This document shows, in pieces, positions 1 to 7,471 of a DNA stretch of 14,429 bases. Position numbers and translations under genes: made by a program. Numbering within the stretch: position 1 is the stretch's first letter; the number at the start of each line of letters is the position of its first letter. The stretch covers positions 1-14,429 of the forward strand of contig PXBV01000244.1 in NCBI GenBank assembly GCA_003565575.1, in the 5' to 3' direction. The DNA comes from Psychroflexus sp. Its GTDB lineage: Bacteria; Bacteroidota; Bacteroidia; Flavobacteriales; Flavobacteriaceae. The notes beneath the pieces are model-generated. The model made no database searches and was not told the DNA's origin. It saw only the letters and a list, made by a program, of their open reading frames with translations.

Positions 1-69
1 AAGTCTAATTTAAAATAACATATTGAGAAAAATTTCCAGTGCATAACTTCATTAAGACGGCTAACTTCT

Positions 70-77
70 TATTTTTG
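70..77 (+). promoter_or_regulatory. Candidate aspS promoter, -7 box
   Basis: The sequence TATTTTTG matches the Bacteroidota -7 consensus TAnnTTTG exactly and lies 25 nt before the aspS start codon, which would give a leader of about 20 nt. No convincing TTG -33 box is visible at the expected distance, so the call rests on the -7 element and its position. Confidence 0.45.
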
Positions 78-102
78 CAAATCGTTTCATAAAAAACAAG
101 AC

Positions 103-1851
103 ATGTATAGAGATCACAATAACAGTGAGTTAAACCTTTCATCTATAAATAAAAAAGTCACCTTATCTGGCTGGGTTCAAAAAATAAGAGACAAAGGCTT
201 TATCATTTGGGTAGATCTGAGAGACCGTTATGGCATTACCCAACTTGTTTTTGATTCTGAAAGAACATCTTCGGCATTGATTGAGCAAGCCAGAGAGTTA
301 GGAAGAGAATTTGTGATCCAAGTGGAAGGAATAGTTTTAGAAAGAGAGTCTAAAAATGAAAATATTTCTACTGGAGATATTGAAGTCTTAGTGGAAAAGC
401 TCACTGTTTTGAACGCCTCTGAAACCCCTCCTTTTACTATTGAAGATCAAACTGATGGCGGTGAAGACTTAAGAATGAAGTACCGCTATTTAGACATCCG
501 AAGGAATCCAGTTAAAAATAAATTGATTTTCCGTAGTAAAGTTTCTATGGCAGTGAGAAATTACCTCTCACAGCAGGATTTTGTAGAAGTGGAAACGCCT
601 TATTTGATCAAGTCTACACCAGAAGGCGCCAGAGATTTTGTCGTGCCAAGCCGAATGAACGCAGGGCAGTTTTATGCCTTGCCCCAATCGCCACAAACCT
701 TCAAGCAATTGCTAATGGTGGGTGGTTTGGATAAGTATTTTCAGATCGTCAAATGCTTTAGAGATGAGGATTTGAGAGCAGACAGACAGCCAGAATTTAC
801 ACAAATTGACTGCGAAATGTCCTTCGTAGAACAAGAAGATATCTTAAATACATTTGAAGGTTTAACTAAGCATCTTTTGAAAGAAATCAATGGCGTTGAG
901 GTGAAAGAATTTCCTCGAATGACTTATGATGAAGCGATGAAAACTTACGGAAATGATAAGCCCGATATTCGTTTTGGGATGAAGTTTGGGGAATTGAACG
1001 ATGTGGCTCAACATAAAGACTTTAAAGTATTTAATGAAGCTGAACTGGTTGTGGGTATTGCCATTCCAGGAGCTGCATCTTATTCCAGAAAAGAGATTGA
1101 CAAACTCATCGATTGGGTAAAACGCCCACAAGTTGGCGCAAAAGGCATGGTTTACGTCAAGTATAATGAAGACGGTAGCCTAAAATCTTCTGTAGATAAA
1201 TTTTACGACGAGTCCGATTTGAAAGCTTGGGCAGAGCAGACCACCGCCAAACCTGGAGATTTGATATGTGTTTTGTCTGGTAATGCTAATACTACACGCG
1301 CCCAATTGAGTGCCTTGCGCATGGAAATGGGGCAGCGCTTAGGCTTAAGAAAAGCCAACGAGTTTGCTCCGCTTTGGGTTGTAGATTTTCCATTGCTGGA
1401 ATGGGATGAAGACACCAAGCGCTACCACGCTATGCATCATCCATTTACTTCTCCAAAAGTAGATCAGATTCCATTACTAGCTACCGACCCAGGTGCTGTG
1501 AAAGCCAATGCTTATGATTTGGTCTTAAATGGAAACGAAATTGGTGGTGGTTCCATCAGGATTCACGACCAGAAAACACAATCTTTGATGTTTGATTATC
1601 TTGGATTTACAAAGGAAGAAGCCGAGGCTCAATTTGGATTTTTGATGAAAGCCTTTACTTTTGGAGCACCACCACATGGAGGTATTGCATTTGGCCTGGA
1701 CCGGTTGGTTGCCATTTTGGGCGGACAAGAAAGCATAAGAGATTTTATAGCCTTCCCGAAAAATAATTCTGGTAGAGACATTATGATAGATGCACCCGCG
1801 CCTATTGATGAAGAGCAACTAAAAGAACTTGACCTTAAGTTGAGAAGCTAA
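103..1851 (+). CDS. aspS: Aspartyl-tRNA synthetase
   Basis: Cytoplasmic class II synthetase that charges tRNA-Asp with aspartate using ATP. The 582-residue length is normal for the bacterial type. Residues 1 to about 105 form the anticodon-binding OB fold (GWVQKIRDKG, then VDLRDRYG). The catalytic domain shows the flipping loop STPEGARDF, motif 2 with FRDEDLRADRQPEFTQID, the bacterial GAD insertion in the middle, GGGSIRIHD, and motif 3 GIAFGLDRLVAILGG near the C-terminus. Position 31 is Lys, where Leu (discriminating) or His (non-discriminating) often occurs, so tRNA-Asn discrimination cannot be read from this residue. The ATG at 103 is the natural start, 25 nt after a -7 box. The next gene starts 45 nt downstream with no strong terminator between, so read-through into it is possible. 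Confidence 0.98.
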   Translation: MYRDHNNSELNLSSINKKVTLSGWVQKIRDKGFIIWVDLRDRYGITQLVFDSERTSSALIEQARELGREFVIQVEGIVLERESKNENISTGDIEVLVEKLTVLNASETPPFTIEDQTDGGEDLRMKYRYLDIRRNPVKNKLIFRSKVSMAVRNYLSQQDFVEVETPYLIKSTPEGARDFVVPSRMNAGQFYALPQSPQTFKQLLMVGGLDKYFQIVKCFRDEDLRADRQPEFTQIDCEMSFVEQEDILNTFEGLTKHLLKEINGVEVKEFPRMTYDEAMKTYGNDKPDIRFGMKFGELNDVAQHKDFKVFNEAELVVGIAIPGAASYSRKEIDKLIDWVKRPQVGAKGMVYVKYNEDGSLKSSVDKFYDESDLKAWAEQTTAKPGDLICVLSGNANTTRAQLSALRMEMGQRLGLRKANEFAPLWVVDFPLLEWDEDTKRYHAMHHPFTSPKVDQIPLLATDPGAVKANAYDLVLNGNEIGGGSIRIHDQKTQSLMFDYLGFTKEEAEAQFGFLMKAFTFGAPPHGGIAFGLDRLVAILGGQESIRDFIAFPKNNSGRDIMIDAPAPIDEEQLKELDLKLRS

Positions 1852-1896
1852 GTTTTTAGCTAAACTTCTGACATATATTTTTTAATTTTAAAGTTG

Positions 1897-3684
1897 ATGA
1901 AGTTTAATTTATCGTTCATGCTATCGAAAGTCACAACTTGGCTAGAAAAAAAATTTTCAAAGCAACAGCTACTTATTCTTATAAGTGCTGTTGTAGGCTT
2001 GCTTTCTGGTCTTGTTGCGGTTATATTAAAAAACCTCACCTTTTTAATTCAGTCTTTACTTGGAGGTGGCTATATCTCCAACTATCATAATGCTTATTAT
2101 TTTGTCTTTCCACTTGTTGGGCTCTTTCTTGTTTATTTATTTTCAAAATTTATTTTGAAAAAAGAGATTGGACAGGGAATTTCAACAACCCTTTATTCCA
2201 TTTCAAGAAGAAAGGGATTCATGCGGAAGTTTCAAAATTACGCTTCTTTAATTACTGCTCCAATTACATTGGGCTTTGGTGGCTCAGCTGGTCTTGAAGC
2301 ACCTACAGTAGTTTCTAGTGCAGCAATAAGTACGAGTTTCTCCAAGTTTCTCAACCTTAGTCAAGCTTCCAGAACACTTATGATTGGGTGTGCTGCAGCA
2401 GGTGCGATGTCTTCTATTTTTCAAGCCCCCATTGCAGGAATTATTTTTGCTATTGAGATTTTTAGTTTGGATCTAACGTTGGTATCTATGATTCCATTAC
2501 TCGTCGCCTCTGTATCCTCAATTTTAACATCATATTTTTTCTTTGGTTCAGACATCATACTTCATACGCAACTTGGCGAAGCCTTTCAAATAAGTGATGT
2601 CCCTTTCTATATTGCCTTGGGAATTTTTACTGCCATTGCCTCCATTACATTTACCAAAGTCTACATCTACACCTTCAAAAGGTTCAATACCTTTAAAAGT
2701 AAATTCAATAAAATTATAGTTGGAGGACTTATTATAAGTGGAATTTTGTTTTTTGTACCTCAGATTTATGGTGAAGGCTACTCAACGGTAAACGAACTTT
2801 TGGCGGGTAATCATGAATTAGTTACCAAAAATCAGTTTTTAGAAAACTGGAGTACAACGTGGTTGGTTATTTTATTTTTGCTATTGCTTGTCATATTCAA
2901 GATGGTAGCTACATCGGTAACAATTGCTGCGGGAGGAATTGGAGGTATCTTTGCCCCTGTTTTGTTTATTGGGAGCATGATAGGTCATTGTTATGCTCTT
3001 ATCATCAATGCCTTAGGTATTACAAAATTACCCGTTTCTGTTAGCCAATATACATTAGTGGGCATGGCAGGTCTTATGGCTGGGGTAATGCATGCTCCGC
3101 TTACCGCCATTTTCTTAATTGCTGAAATAACCAGTGGTTACAGTTTGTTTATACCTCTCATGATTACAGCAGCCATATCTTATGTAATTACTAGCCAATT
3201 TCAGCCTAACTCTGTTTACACAATGGAACTGGCAGAACGTGGAGATTTGGTTACTCATAACAAAGACCAAGCAGTACTTACGCTTATGGACATACGCCAG
3301 GTGATAGAAACCAATTTTAAAGTGCTTACAGATGAGATGGATTTAGAGCAGATTGTAAATGAAGGCGTTGTGAAATCTAATCGGAATATCTTCCCTATTG
3401 TTGATGAAAACCATATATTTAAGGGAATCATTCTTTTAGACGATATAAGAACTATTATGTTTGATAAAAGCTTGTATAATGAAATGGGAGTAACTGATTT
3501 AATGCAAAAAGCCCCAGATGTAATTGAGTTGCAAGAATGTAAAATGAAAGATATCATGAAGAAATTTCAAGACACCAATGCATGGAACCTTCCGGTTGTG
3601 AAAAACGGAAAATATGTTGGTTTCATTTCAAAATCTAAATTACTTACAGCGTATAGACAAAAATTAATAGAAGTTACCGTTTAA
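1897..3684 (+). CDS. ClC-family anion channel/transporter with C-terminal CBS pair
   Basis: Inner-membrane protein that moves chloride or a similar anion, either as a channel or in exchange for protons. I take the ATG at 1897 (595 residues); a TTG directly before it would add one residue. About ten or more hydrophobic segments run through residues 20-435, followed by two CBS domains (about 460-590), which in this family often bind nucleotides and regulate gating. Recognisable ClC motifs are GLEAPTV with the gating glutamate E134, FQAPIAGIIFAIEI, GGIFAPVLFIG (F352) and the late tyrosine Y441. Two differences stand out: the first filter motif is GQGIS instead of GSGIP, and the position of the internal proton glutamate of ClC-ec1 (E203) is Ile188. 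This may indicate altered selectivity or uncoupled transport. It is followed after 9 nt by a small membrane protein gene, probably cotranscribed. Confidence 0.93.
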   Translation: MKFNLSFMLSKVTTWLEKKFSKQQLLILISAVVGLLSGLVAVILKNLTFLIQSLLGGGYISNYHNAYYFVFPLVGLFLVYLFSKFILKKEIGQGISTTLYSISRRKGFMRKFQNYASLITAPITLGFGGSAGLEAPTVVSSAAISTSFSKFLNLSQASRTLMIGCAAAGAMSSIFQAPIAGIIFAIEIFSLDLTLVSMIPLLVASVSSILTSYFFFGSDIILHTQLGEAFQISDVPFYIALGIFTAIASITFTKVYIYTFKRFNTFKSKFNKIIVGGLIISGILFFVPQIYGEGYSTVNELLAGNHELVTKNQFLENWSTTWLVILFLLLLVIFKMVATSVTIAAGGIGGIFAPVLFIGSMIGHCYALIINALGITKLPVSVSQYTLVGMAGLMAGVMHAPLTAIFLIAEITSGYSLFIPLMITAAISYVITSQFQPNSVYTMELAERGDLVTHNKDQAVLTLMDIRQVIETNFKVLTDEMDLEQIVNEGVVKSNRNIFPIVDENHIFKGIILLDDIRTIMFDKSLYNEMGVTDLMQKAPDVIELQECKMKDIMKKFQDTNAWNLPVVKNGKYVGFISKSKLLTAYRQKLIEVTV

Positions 3685-3693
3685 ATAGAACTC

Positions 3694-3972
3694 ATGAAAG
3701 CACTCATCAAATTGGTTGGTTTACTTATTCTTGCTGGCTTTGGCTTAGGAATTTACTTCAAGTATTATGGTGACGTACTTTGGGGCGAACGTCTTATAGG
3801 GCTAAGCGTTTTAGCCAGTGCATTTGTTCTAATGCCTCTATTTCTAGCTCACAGTTGGAAAGGTAAGCGCCTTAAAGATTATACGCTTACCAAAGAAAAC
3901 ATAGATAAAATGAATAAGAAAAACCCTAATCATCCTTCTAATCAAGACCAATCTAAGAACGAAAAACCTTAA
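3694..3972 (+). CDS. Small membrane protein of unknown function, downstream of ClC gene
   Basis: A 92-residue protein that I do not recognise. Residues 4-22 and about 32-53 are hydrophobic and likely form two membrane helices with a short loop (KYYGDVLWGER) between them. The last 35 residues are strongly polar and rich in Lys, Asn and Gln, ending in SKNEKP. The ATG at 3694 follows the ClC stop codon after 9 nt on the same strand, so the two are probably translated from one message. A role as an accessory or partner of the transporter is only an inference from position. Codon use and base composition resemble the neighbours, which supports a real gene. Confidence 0.75.
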   Translation: MKALIKLVGLLILAGFGLGIYFKYYGDVLWGERLIGLSVLASAFVLMPLFLAHSWKGKRLKDYTLTKENIDKMNKKNPNHPSNQDQSKNEKP

Positions 3973-4051
3973 CGGTAATATCAAATTTTTGAAAATTATA
4001 CAATAAAAATAAATATTTACAATAAAATGACTACAGCGTATTAATTTTCAT

Positions 4052-4059
4052 TACTTTTG
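4052..4059 (+). promoter_or_regulatory. Candidate csp promoter, -7 box
   Basis: TACTTTTG is an exact match to TAnnTTTG, 29 nt before the cold-shock gene start codon. The predicted leader is only about 20-25 nt and AT-rich, so the long folded leader known from E. coli cspA is absent. No clear TTG -33 box is seen. Confidence 0.5.
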
Positions 4060-4088
4060 TAGTATATTATTAATTATTATTTTTTATT

Positions 4089-4280
4089 ATGCAAGGTAAA
4101 GTAAAATTTTTCAATGAGTCTAAAGGTTATGGATTCATTACAAACGACGAGACAGGAGAAGACATCTTTGTACACGTCACAGGACTTAACGGAGAAACTC
4201 TTAATGAGGGTGACGAAGTTGAGTACACAGAAGAAGAAGGAAGAAAAGGAATGAACGCTACAGATGTACGTTTGATCTAA
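4089..4280 (+). CDS. Cold-shock domain protein (CspA family)
   Basis: Single cold-shock domain of 63 residues, slightly shorter than the usual 65-70, that binds single-stranded nucleic acid and acts as an RNA chaperone in the cytoplasm. RNP1 is KGYGFI (residues 12-17) and RNP2 is DIFVHV (25-30). The N-terminal MQGKVKFFNESKGYGFI is typical of the family. The gene stands alone: a -7 box lies 29 nt before the ATG and a strong terminator follows the stop after about 30 nt. There is no obvious Shine-Dalgarno sequence before the start; the upstream bases are almost all A and T, as is common for highly expressed Bacteroidota genes. Whether it is cold-induced cannot be told from the sequence. Confidence 0.97.
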   Translation: MQGKVKFFNESKGYGFITNDETGEDIFVHVTGLNGETLNEGDEVEYTEEEGRKGMNATDVRLI

Positions 4281-4309
4281 TCATATAAACATTTTTTTTT
4301 CAAAGCCTT

Positions 4310-4340
4310 AACGCCACTCATTCGAGTGGCGTTTTTATTT
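4310..4340 (+). terminator. Intrinsic terminator of the csp gene
   Basis: A 10-bp stem (4310-4319 with 4324-4333, core ACGCCACTC/GAGTGGCGT) with the loop ATTC runs into a T-rich tract on the + strand. On the - strand no T tract follows, so it should not end the FISUMP gene transcript coming from the right. Confidence 0.9.
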
Positions 4341-4422
4341 GCTTTCAATTCTGAATTTTAAGCTGCTTTTATAAAATCTCTTAATGCAATGTGATTCAGC
4401 ATAGGTTCAAGCTAAATCAACT

Positions 4423-5385
4423 TCAATCGCGGATACATCGAACAGGAAATCCACTTTTGGGAAATGAATTAGAAAAAGAAGTAGAATATTTCCCAGAAGA
4501 TTTGTTTTCATCCTTTTTAATAGTTTGTTTTAATACTTTCCGAATTGATGCAATTTGTGGTACAGATTCAACAACAGTACTTGTCCAAAAACTAATGCGA
4601 ATTGAATTTATACTATAAAAACCTGAGGAATTTCTAAATCCAGTTTCAGCTACTTTTAAATAGAACGTGTTGATATCATAAGTATCACTTTCAAAATCTT
4701 GTGTGGCAAATTCGACTTCAAATTCTGCAACAGTGGGCAGCCTGAAACCATAAGGACATGGATTATTAATTCCACCTACCCCTTGCCAAAAGTCTTCAAT
4801 AGAAAAGTCATCGCCGGCGTACCAAAAATCAGATATAGAGCTTCCCCTATAAAATACATTAGACACCTCATTCAAATCTTCAACTACAGCTGCATCTCCA
4901 AAGGTTTCGCTATTTGGTCCCAAAAACTCAGGACTGCTCGCATCTATCCATTCTACTATTTGATGACCATCATTCCCTCTTCCAAACTGGTAAAAATCGC
5001 CAAAGCTTTTAAAATCATCCAATGAGGTTGCTTCCCGCTCTGCACCCAAATTTTTTGCCAACCACTCTTTTCCTGTAGGAGAAGAAATTATAGAAGATTG
5101 CGAATTCCCCCCTAAATCAGAAAGCCCATCCATAAGCGATAACCAAGCATTACCATCATAAAAATAAAAGCCTTTTGAAGGACAATTAGAGCAATACACC
5201 AGCAAGCCTTCTGCAGGATCAGCTATACCGTCAATAGCTTCCAATGCCAACCGAGGAATTAGAATGCCTTTATCTTCAGAAACAATTTCTAGAGTAGATG
5301 ATGAATGAGGCTTGCTTGTCCCAATACCCACTTGGGCTTTACAGGTAAACGCAGAGACCAATAAAATTAAGATGAAGCGTATCAT
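4423..5385 (-). CDS. Secreted FISUMP-domain protein
   Basis: A 320-residue exported protein of unknown function. Residues 1-18 are a signal peptide (hydrophobic core FILILLVSAF, end CKAQ), giving a mature start VGIGTSKPHSS. This Q-VGIGT opening, followed by LEIVSEDKGILIPRL and PAEGLLVYC...GFYFYDGNAW, is common in Bacteroidota surface proteins. The remaining two thirds look like a FISUMP domain (Fibrobacter succinogenes major paralogous domain): GKEWLAKNLG, a FGDFYQFGRG segment, PCPYGFRLPTVAEFE, FWTSTV and a C-terminal FPVRCIRD. The domain is widespread in secreted proteins but its activity is unknown. There is no C-terminal sorting tail after the domain. It is transcribed alone, separated from rpmF by the rpmF terminator, and a 17-nt palindrome lies 52 nt before its start codon. 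No clear -7 box was found. Confidence 0.85.
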   Translation of the reverse strand: MIRFILILLVSAFTCKAQVGIGTSKPHSSSTLEIVSEDKGILIPRLALEAIDGIADPAEGLLVYCSNCPSKGFYFYDGNAWLSLMDGLSDLGGNSQSSIISSPTGKEWLAKNLGAEREATSLDDFKSFGDFYQFGRGNDGHQIVEWIDASSPEFLGPNSETFGDAAVVEDLNEVSNVFYRGSSISDFWYAGDDFSIEDFWQGVGGINNPCPYGFRLPTVAEFEVEFATQDFESDTYDINTFYLKVAETGFRNSSGFYSINSIRISFWTSTVVESVPQIASIRKVLKQTIKKDENKSSGKYSTSFSNSFPKSGFPVRCIRD

Positions 5386-5436
5386 AGTTTTTAAACCGAA
5401 AATACACTATTCAAGTTTGTATTGGCCTCATCAGTA

Positions 5437-5453
5437 TACGTAATTATTACGTA
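5437..5453. promoter_or_regulatory. 17-nt perfect palindrome, possible operator
   Basis: TACGTAAT-T-ATTACGTA is an 8-bp inverted repeat around one central base, placed 52-68 nt upstream of the FISUMP gene start and between that gene and the rpmF terminator. Its symmetry and location suit a binding site for a dimeric regulator. No second copy was seen in the window. Confidence 0.4.
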
Positions 5454-5510
5454 GGTGTGCGCAGCAATAGCAAATATTAAGATGGACTCACTTAAAAGAT
5501 TATAACTAAC

Positions 5511-5540
5511 AAAAAAACTCCTTTAAATCAATAAAGGAGT
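5511..5540 (-). terminator. Intrinsic terminator of the yceD-rpmF unit
   Basis: Read on the - strand, the 9-bp stem ACTCCTTTA/TAAAGGAGT with a 6-nt loop is followed directly by a run of seven T. It begins about 23 nt after the rpmF stop codon. Confidence 0.87.
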
Positions 5541-5563
5541 AGATTTTAAATAAAAGCAGGTGA

Positions 5564-5767
5564 CTAAGCTACGTCGTCTACTTCTTCTGTGTTGTCAATT
5601 AAAACATTACCTCTATAGTAAAGTTTTCCTTCGTGCCAGTGCGCTCTATGAAATAAATGCGCTTCTCCAGTTGTGGTATCAGTTGCGATTTGAGGCATTT
5701 TAGCCTTATCATGCGTTCTACGCTTATCTCTTCTGGTTTTCGATATTTTTCTCTTTGGATGTGCCAT
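5564..5767 (-). CDS. rpmF: 50S ribosomal protein L32
   Basis: Small basic protein of the large ribosomal subunit, 67 residues. The N-terminal MAHPKRKISKTRRDKRRTH is diagnostic. The central part has no cysteines at all; where zinc-binding L32 proteins carry CxxC pairs this one has ATDTTTGE and a His-rich stretch HLFHRAHWHEG, so it is the zinc-independent form. The C-terminus is acidic (NTEEVDDVA). It lies 15 nt after yceD, the usual pairing in bacteria, and is followed by an intrinsic terminator. In many genomes fatty-acid synthesis genes such as plsX or fabH follow; here the transcription unit ends at once and a secreted-protein gene comes next. Confidence 0.98.
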   Translation of the reverse strand: MAHPKRKISKTRRDKRRTHDKAKMPQIATDTTTGEAHLFHRAHWHEGKLYYRGNVLIDNTEEVDDVA

Positions 5768-5782
5768 TGCTCAATATGTATA

Positions 5783-6325
5783 TTAATCGTTTAGTAATTC
5801 TTTTAATTTATCCCATCGAGGATCTATATCCTCTTCTTTATTTTTAACCTCTTCAGAAATAGGTTTTGGTTTCAACTCTTCAAGTTTTTCAAGTATTTCA
5901 GACTCTATGGTGCCATTTACTACACCAGGATGCAATTTCTTAAGTGGCAATGCCAAAACAACACCTTCATAAATGTACTGCTGCACTTCCACTTCATGCT
6001 CACCATGCGGCAAAATCAACAATTCTTCATTGTCATCATCATAAGCATCACCAAATTTCACCACCAAAGATAGGTGATTATCTATAGGTTGGTCATAAGG
6101 CTCTAAACTCACATCACAGTTTACATTTACTGAGCCTGTAAAGTCAAATTCCAACTCCAGCATAGTAGCTTTTTTGGTAAGTTCCAATTCTACATTAACC
6201 TCAGCACTGTTAAACTCTTGAAAATCAAAAAGGTCAAAGAACACGTTATCTATTTCGTATTCAAACCTGTGTACACCTTCCTTCAATCCCACAAATGGAA
6301 TCGTGTAAGCTTTAAACTTCCTCAT
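5783..6325 (-). CDS. DUF177/YceD family protein
   Basis: A 180-residue cytoplasmic protein of the DUF177 (YceD) family, which is linked to 23S rRNA and ribosome assembly in bacteria and plants. Visible family traits are the N-terminal IPFVGLKEGVHRFEYEID, the central strand region NVNCDVSLEPYDQPI with one conserved cysteine (C70), an acidic segment DAYDDDNEELLILPHGE, and the C-terminal IDPRWDKLKELL that is typical at the end of these proteins. The gene sits immediately before rpmF with a 15-nt gap, the hallmark arrangement of the family. A -7 box 20-27 nt before the start codon suggests that the two-gene operon has its own promoter between pdxA and yceD. Confidence 0.9.
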   Translation of the reverse strand: MRKFKAYTIPFVGLKEGVHRFEYEIDNVFFDLFDFQEFNSAEVNVELELTKKATMLELEFDFTGSVNVNCDVSLEPYDQPIDNHLSLVVKFGDAYDDDNEELLILPHGEHEVEVQQYIYEGVVLALPLKKLHPGVVNGTIESEILEKLEELKPKPISEEVKNKEEDIDPRWDKLKELLND

Positions 6326-6344
6326 AACATCAGATTTGAGCCTG

Positions 6345-6352
6345 CAAATATA
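6345..6352 (-). promoter_or_regulatory. Candidate promoter of yceD-rpmF, -7 box
   Basis: On the - strand TATATTTG is an exact TAnnTTTG match whose last base is 20 nt before the yceD start codon. No clear TTG is seen at the -33 position. It lies in the 69-nt gap behind pdxA. Confidence 0.45.
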
Positions 6353-6394
6353 TTAAAAATTCGGGATAATCCTCATTAAATTTTAATAATGATT

Positions 6395-7429
6395 TTATAG
6401 TGGGTTTTCCGTCAATTTCATGTACTCCTCCCTGTTCTTAAAAATAGAAATGGACATAAAAATGGCTTGCTTAAAAGAACCAGCATCTGCTATGCCTTTT
6501 CCTGCCAAATCAAATGCAGTACCATGGTCTGGAGAAGTTCTTACCCTGTTAAGTCCCGCTGTAAAATTCACACCATTTCCAAAAGAAAGTGTTTTGAAAG
6601 GAATCAAGCCCTGGTCGTGATAAGTTGCAATAATCGCATCAAAATTCGCATTGTTTTTGGAACCAAAAAAACTATCTGCGGCGTAAGGCCCAAACACAAA
6701 CTTTCCATTGTCTACAAATTTCTTTATGGCTGGCTTCATCACCTCATCATCTTCTTTTCCTATCACCCCACCATCACCAGAATGTGGATTTATACCTAAA
6801 ACTGCAATCTTTGGCTCCCTAACACCAAAATCCTGTTTCAAAGAATGATAAATCGCCTTTACCTTTTGTTCAATAAGCACGCCTGTCACCTTTCCAGACA
6901 CATCCTTAACAGGAACGTGATCCGTCAGTAAGCCCACTTTGATGGTCTCAGACACCATAAACATTAAGCTATCTCCCTTGAGTTCCTGCGCCAAATAATC
7001 GGTATGTCCAGGAAAGTTAAAATCCTTAGACTGGATGCTGTTTTTATGAATCGGTGCAGTTACCAGCGTGTCAATATCCTTTTTAATCAAGGCCTGAGTT
7101 GCAGCTTTTAAGGATTTAATAGCATAAGCACCTATTGCTTTATCCTCTTCTCCAAAATTTACCTTTACATTTTCCTTCCAAACATTCACCACGTTTATTT
7201 TACCATCTACCACATCCGCCGCATTAGATATACCATGAAATTGCAACTTGGTCTTAAAGTAATTTCCAAAAAAAGACATCATTTTAGAATTAGCAAAAAT
7301 CACCGGAGTAAAAAGCTCCAAAACACGCGTATCTTGAAGCGATTTTAGTATGATTTCTGGACCAATTCCATTCATATCTCCAATGCTAATACCTACTCTT
7401 ATATTTGACTTAGTTTTCATAAATTTCAT
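6395..7429 (-). CDS. pdxA: 4-hydroxythreonine-4-phosphate dehydrogenase
   Basis: Cytoplasmic NAD-dependent, metal-requiring enzyme of the DXP-dependent pyridoxal 5'-phosphate pathway. It oxidises 4-phosphohydroxy-L-threonine, whose decarboxylated product is joined by PdxJ to make the B6 ring. At 344 residues it has a normal length. The three metal-ligand histidines known from E. coli PdxA are present as H171 (TDHVPV), H216 (GINPHSGDGG) and H271 (ATYHDQGLIPFK). The substrate-site segments GHTDYLA (H142) and RTSPDHGTAFDLAG (H302) are also intact, as is the N-terminal GISIGDMNGIGPEI. Two in-frame ATG codons compete: 7429 and 7420 (three residues shorter, MKTKSN). I report the longer form, but the second is equally likely. 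Its promoter overlaps that of the divergent ribE gene. Confidence 0.96.
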   Translation of the reverse strand: MKFMKTKSNIRVGISIGDMNGIGPEIILKSLQDTRVLELFTPVIFANSKMMSFFGNYFKTKLQFHGISNAADVVDGKINVVNVWKENVKVNFGEEDKAIGAYAIKSLKAATQALIKKDIDTLVTAPIHKNSIQSKDFNFPGHTDYLAQELKGDSLMFMVSETIKVGLLTDHVPVKDVSGKVTGVLIEQKVKAIYHSLKQDFGVREPKIAVLGINPHSGDGGVIGKEDDEVMKPAIKKFVDNGKFVFGPYAADSFFGSKNNANFDAIIATYHDQGLIPFKTLSFGNGVNFTAGLNRVRTSPDHGTAFDLAGKGIADAGSFKQAIFMSISIFKNREEYMKLTENPL

Positions 7430-7438
7430 CTATTTTTG
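7404..7438 (+). promoter_or_regulatory. ribE promoter (-33 and -7 boxes)
   Basis: TTTG at 7404-7407 is followed after 23 nt by TATTTTTG at 7431-7438, an exact TAnnTTTG. The start site would be near 7445, giving a leader of about 27 nt, too short for an FMN riboswitch. The promoter overlaps the first codons of pdxA on the other strand. Confidence 0.55.
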
Positions 7439-7445
7439 CAATAAA

Positions 7446-7453
7446 CAAAGGTA
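7446..7453 (-). promoter_or_regulatory. Candidate pdxA promoter, -7 box
   Basis: On the - strand TACCTTTG matches TAnnTTTG exactly, 16 nt before the longer pdxA start codon. No TTG at the -33 distance. It faces the ribE -7 box only 7 nt away. Confidence 0.4.
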
Positions 7454-7471
7454 ACGAAATAATCTACAATT

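Noticed and set aside
862..1818. Three - strand frames opposite aspS
   Set aside because: They lie inside a complete, conserved synthetase gene and show no own promoter or domain.
1846..1861. Hairpin AGCTAA-GTTT-TTAGCT across the aspS stop codon as a terminator
   Set aside because: Only six AT-rich base pairs and no T tract directly after it.
4391..5025. Two + strand frames opposite the FISUMP gene
   Set aside because: The opposite strand carries a protein with signal peptide and recognisable domain motifs over the same bases; these are shadows.
6371..6395. AT-rich inverted repeat behind pdxA as a terminator
   Set aside because: Only five A/T-dominated pairs and no clear T run on the - strand.
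6420..6799. Two overlapping + strand frames opposite pdxA
   Set aside because: pdxA metal-site and substrate motifs occupy the region; the frames have no family features.
7439..7471. FMN riboswitch before ribE
   Set aside because: The leader is about 27 nt, far too short for this riboswitch, and no matching conserved segments are present.
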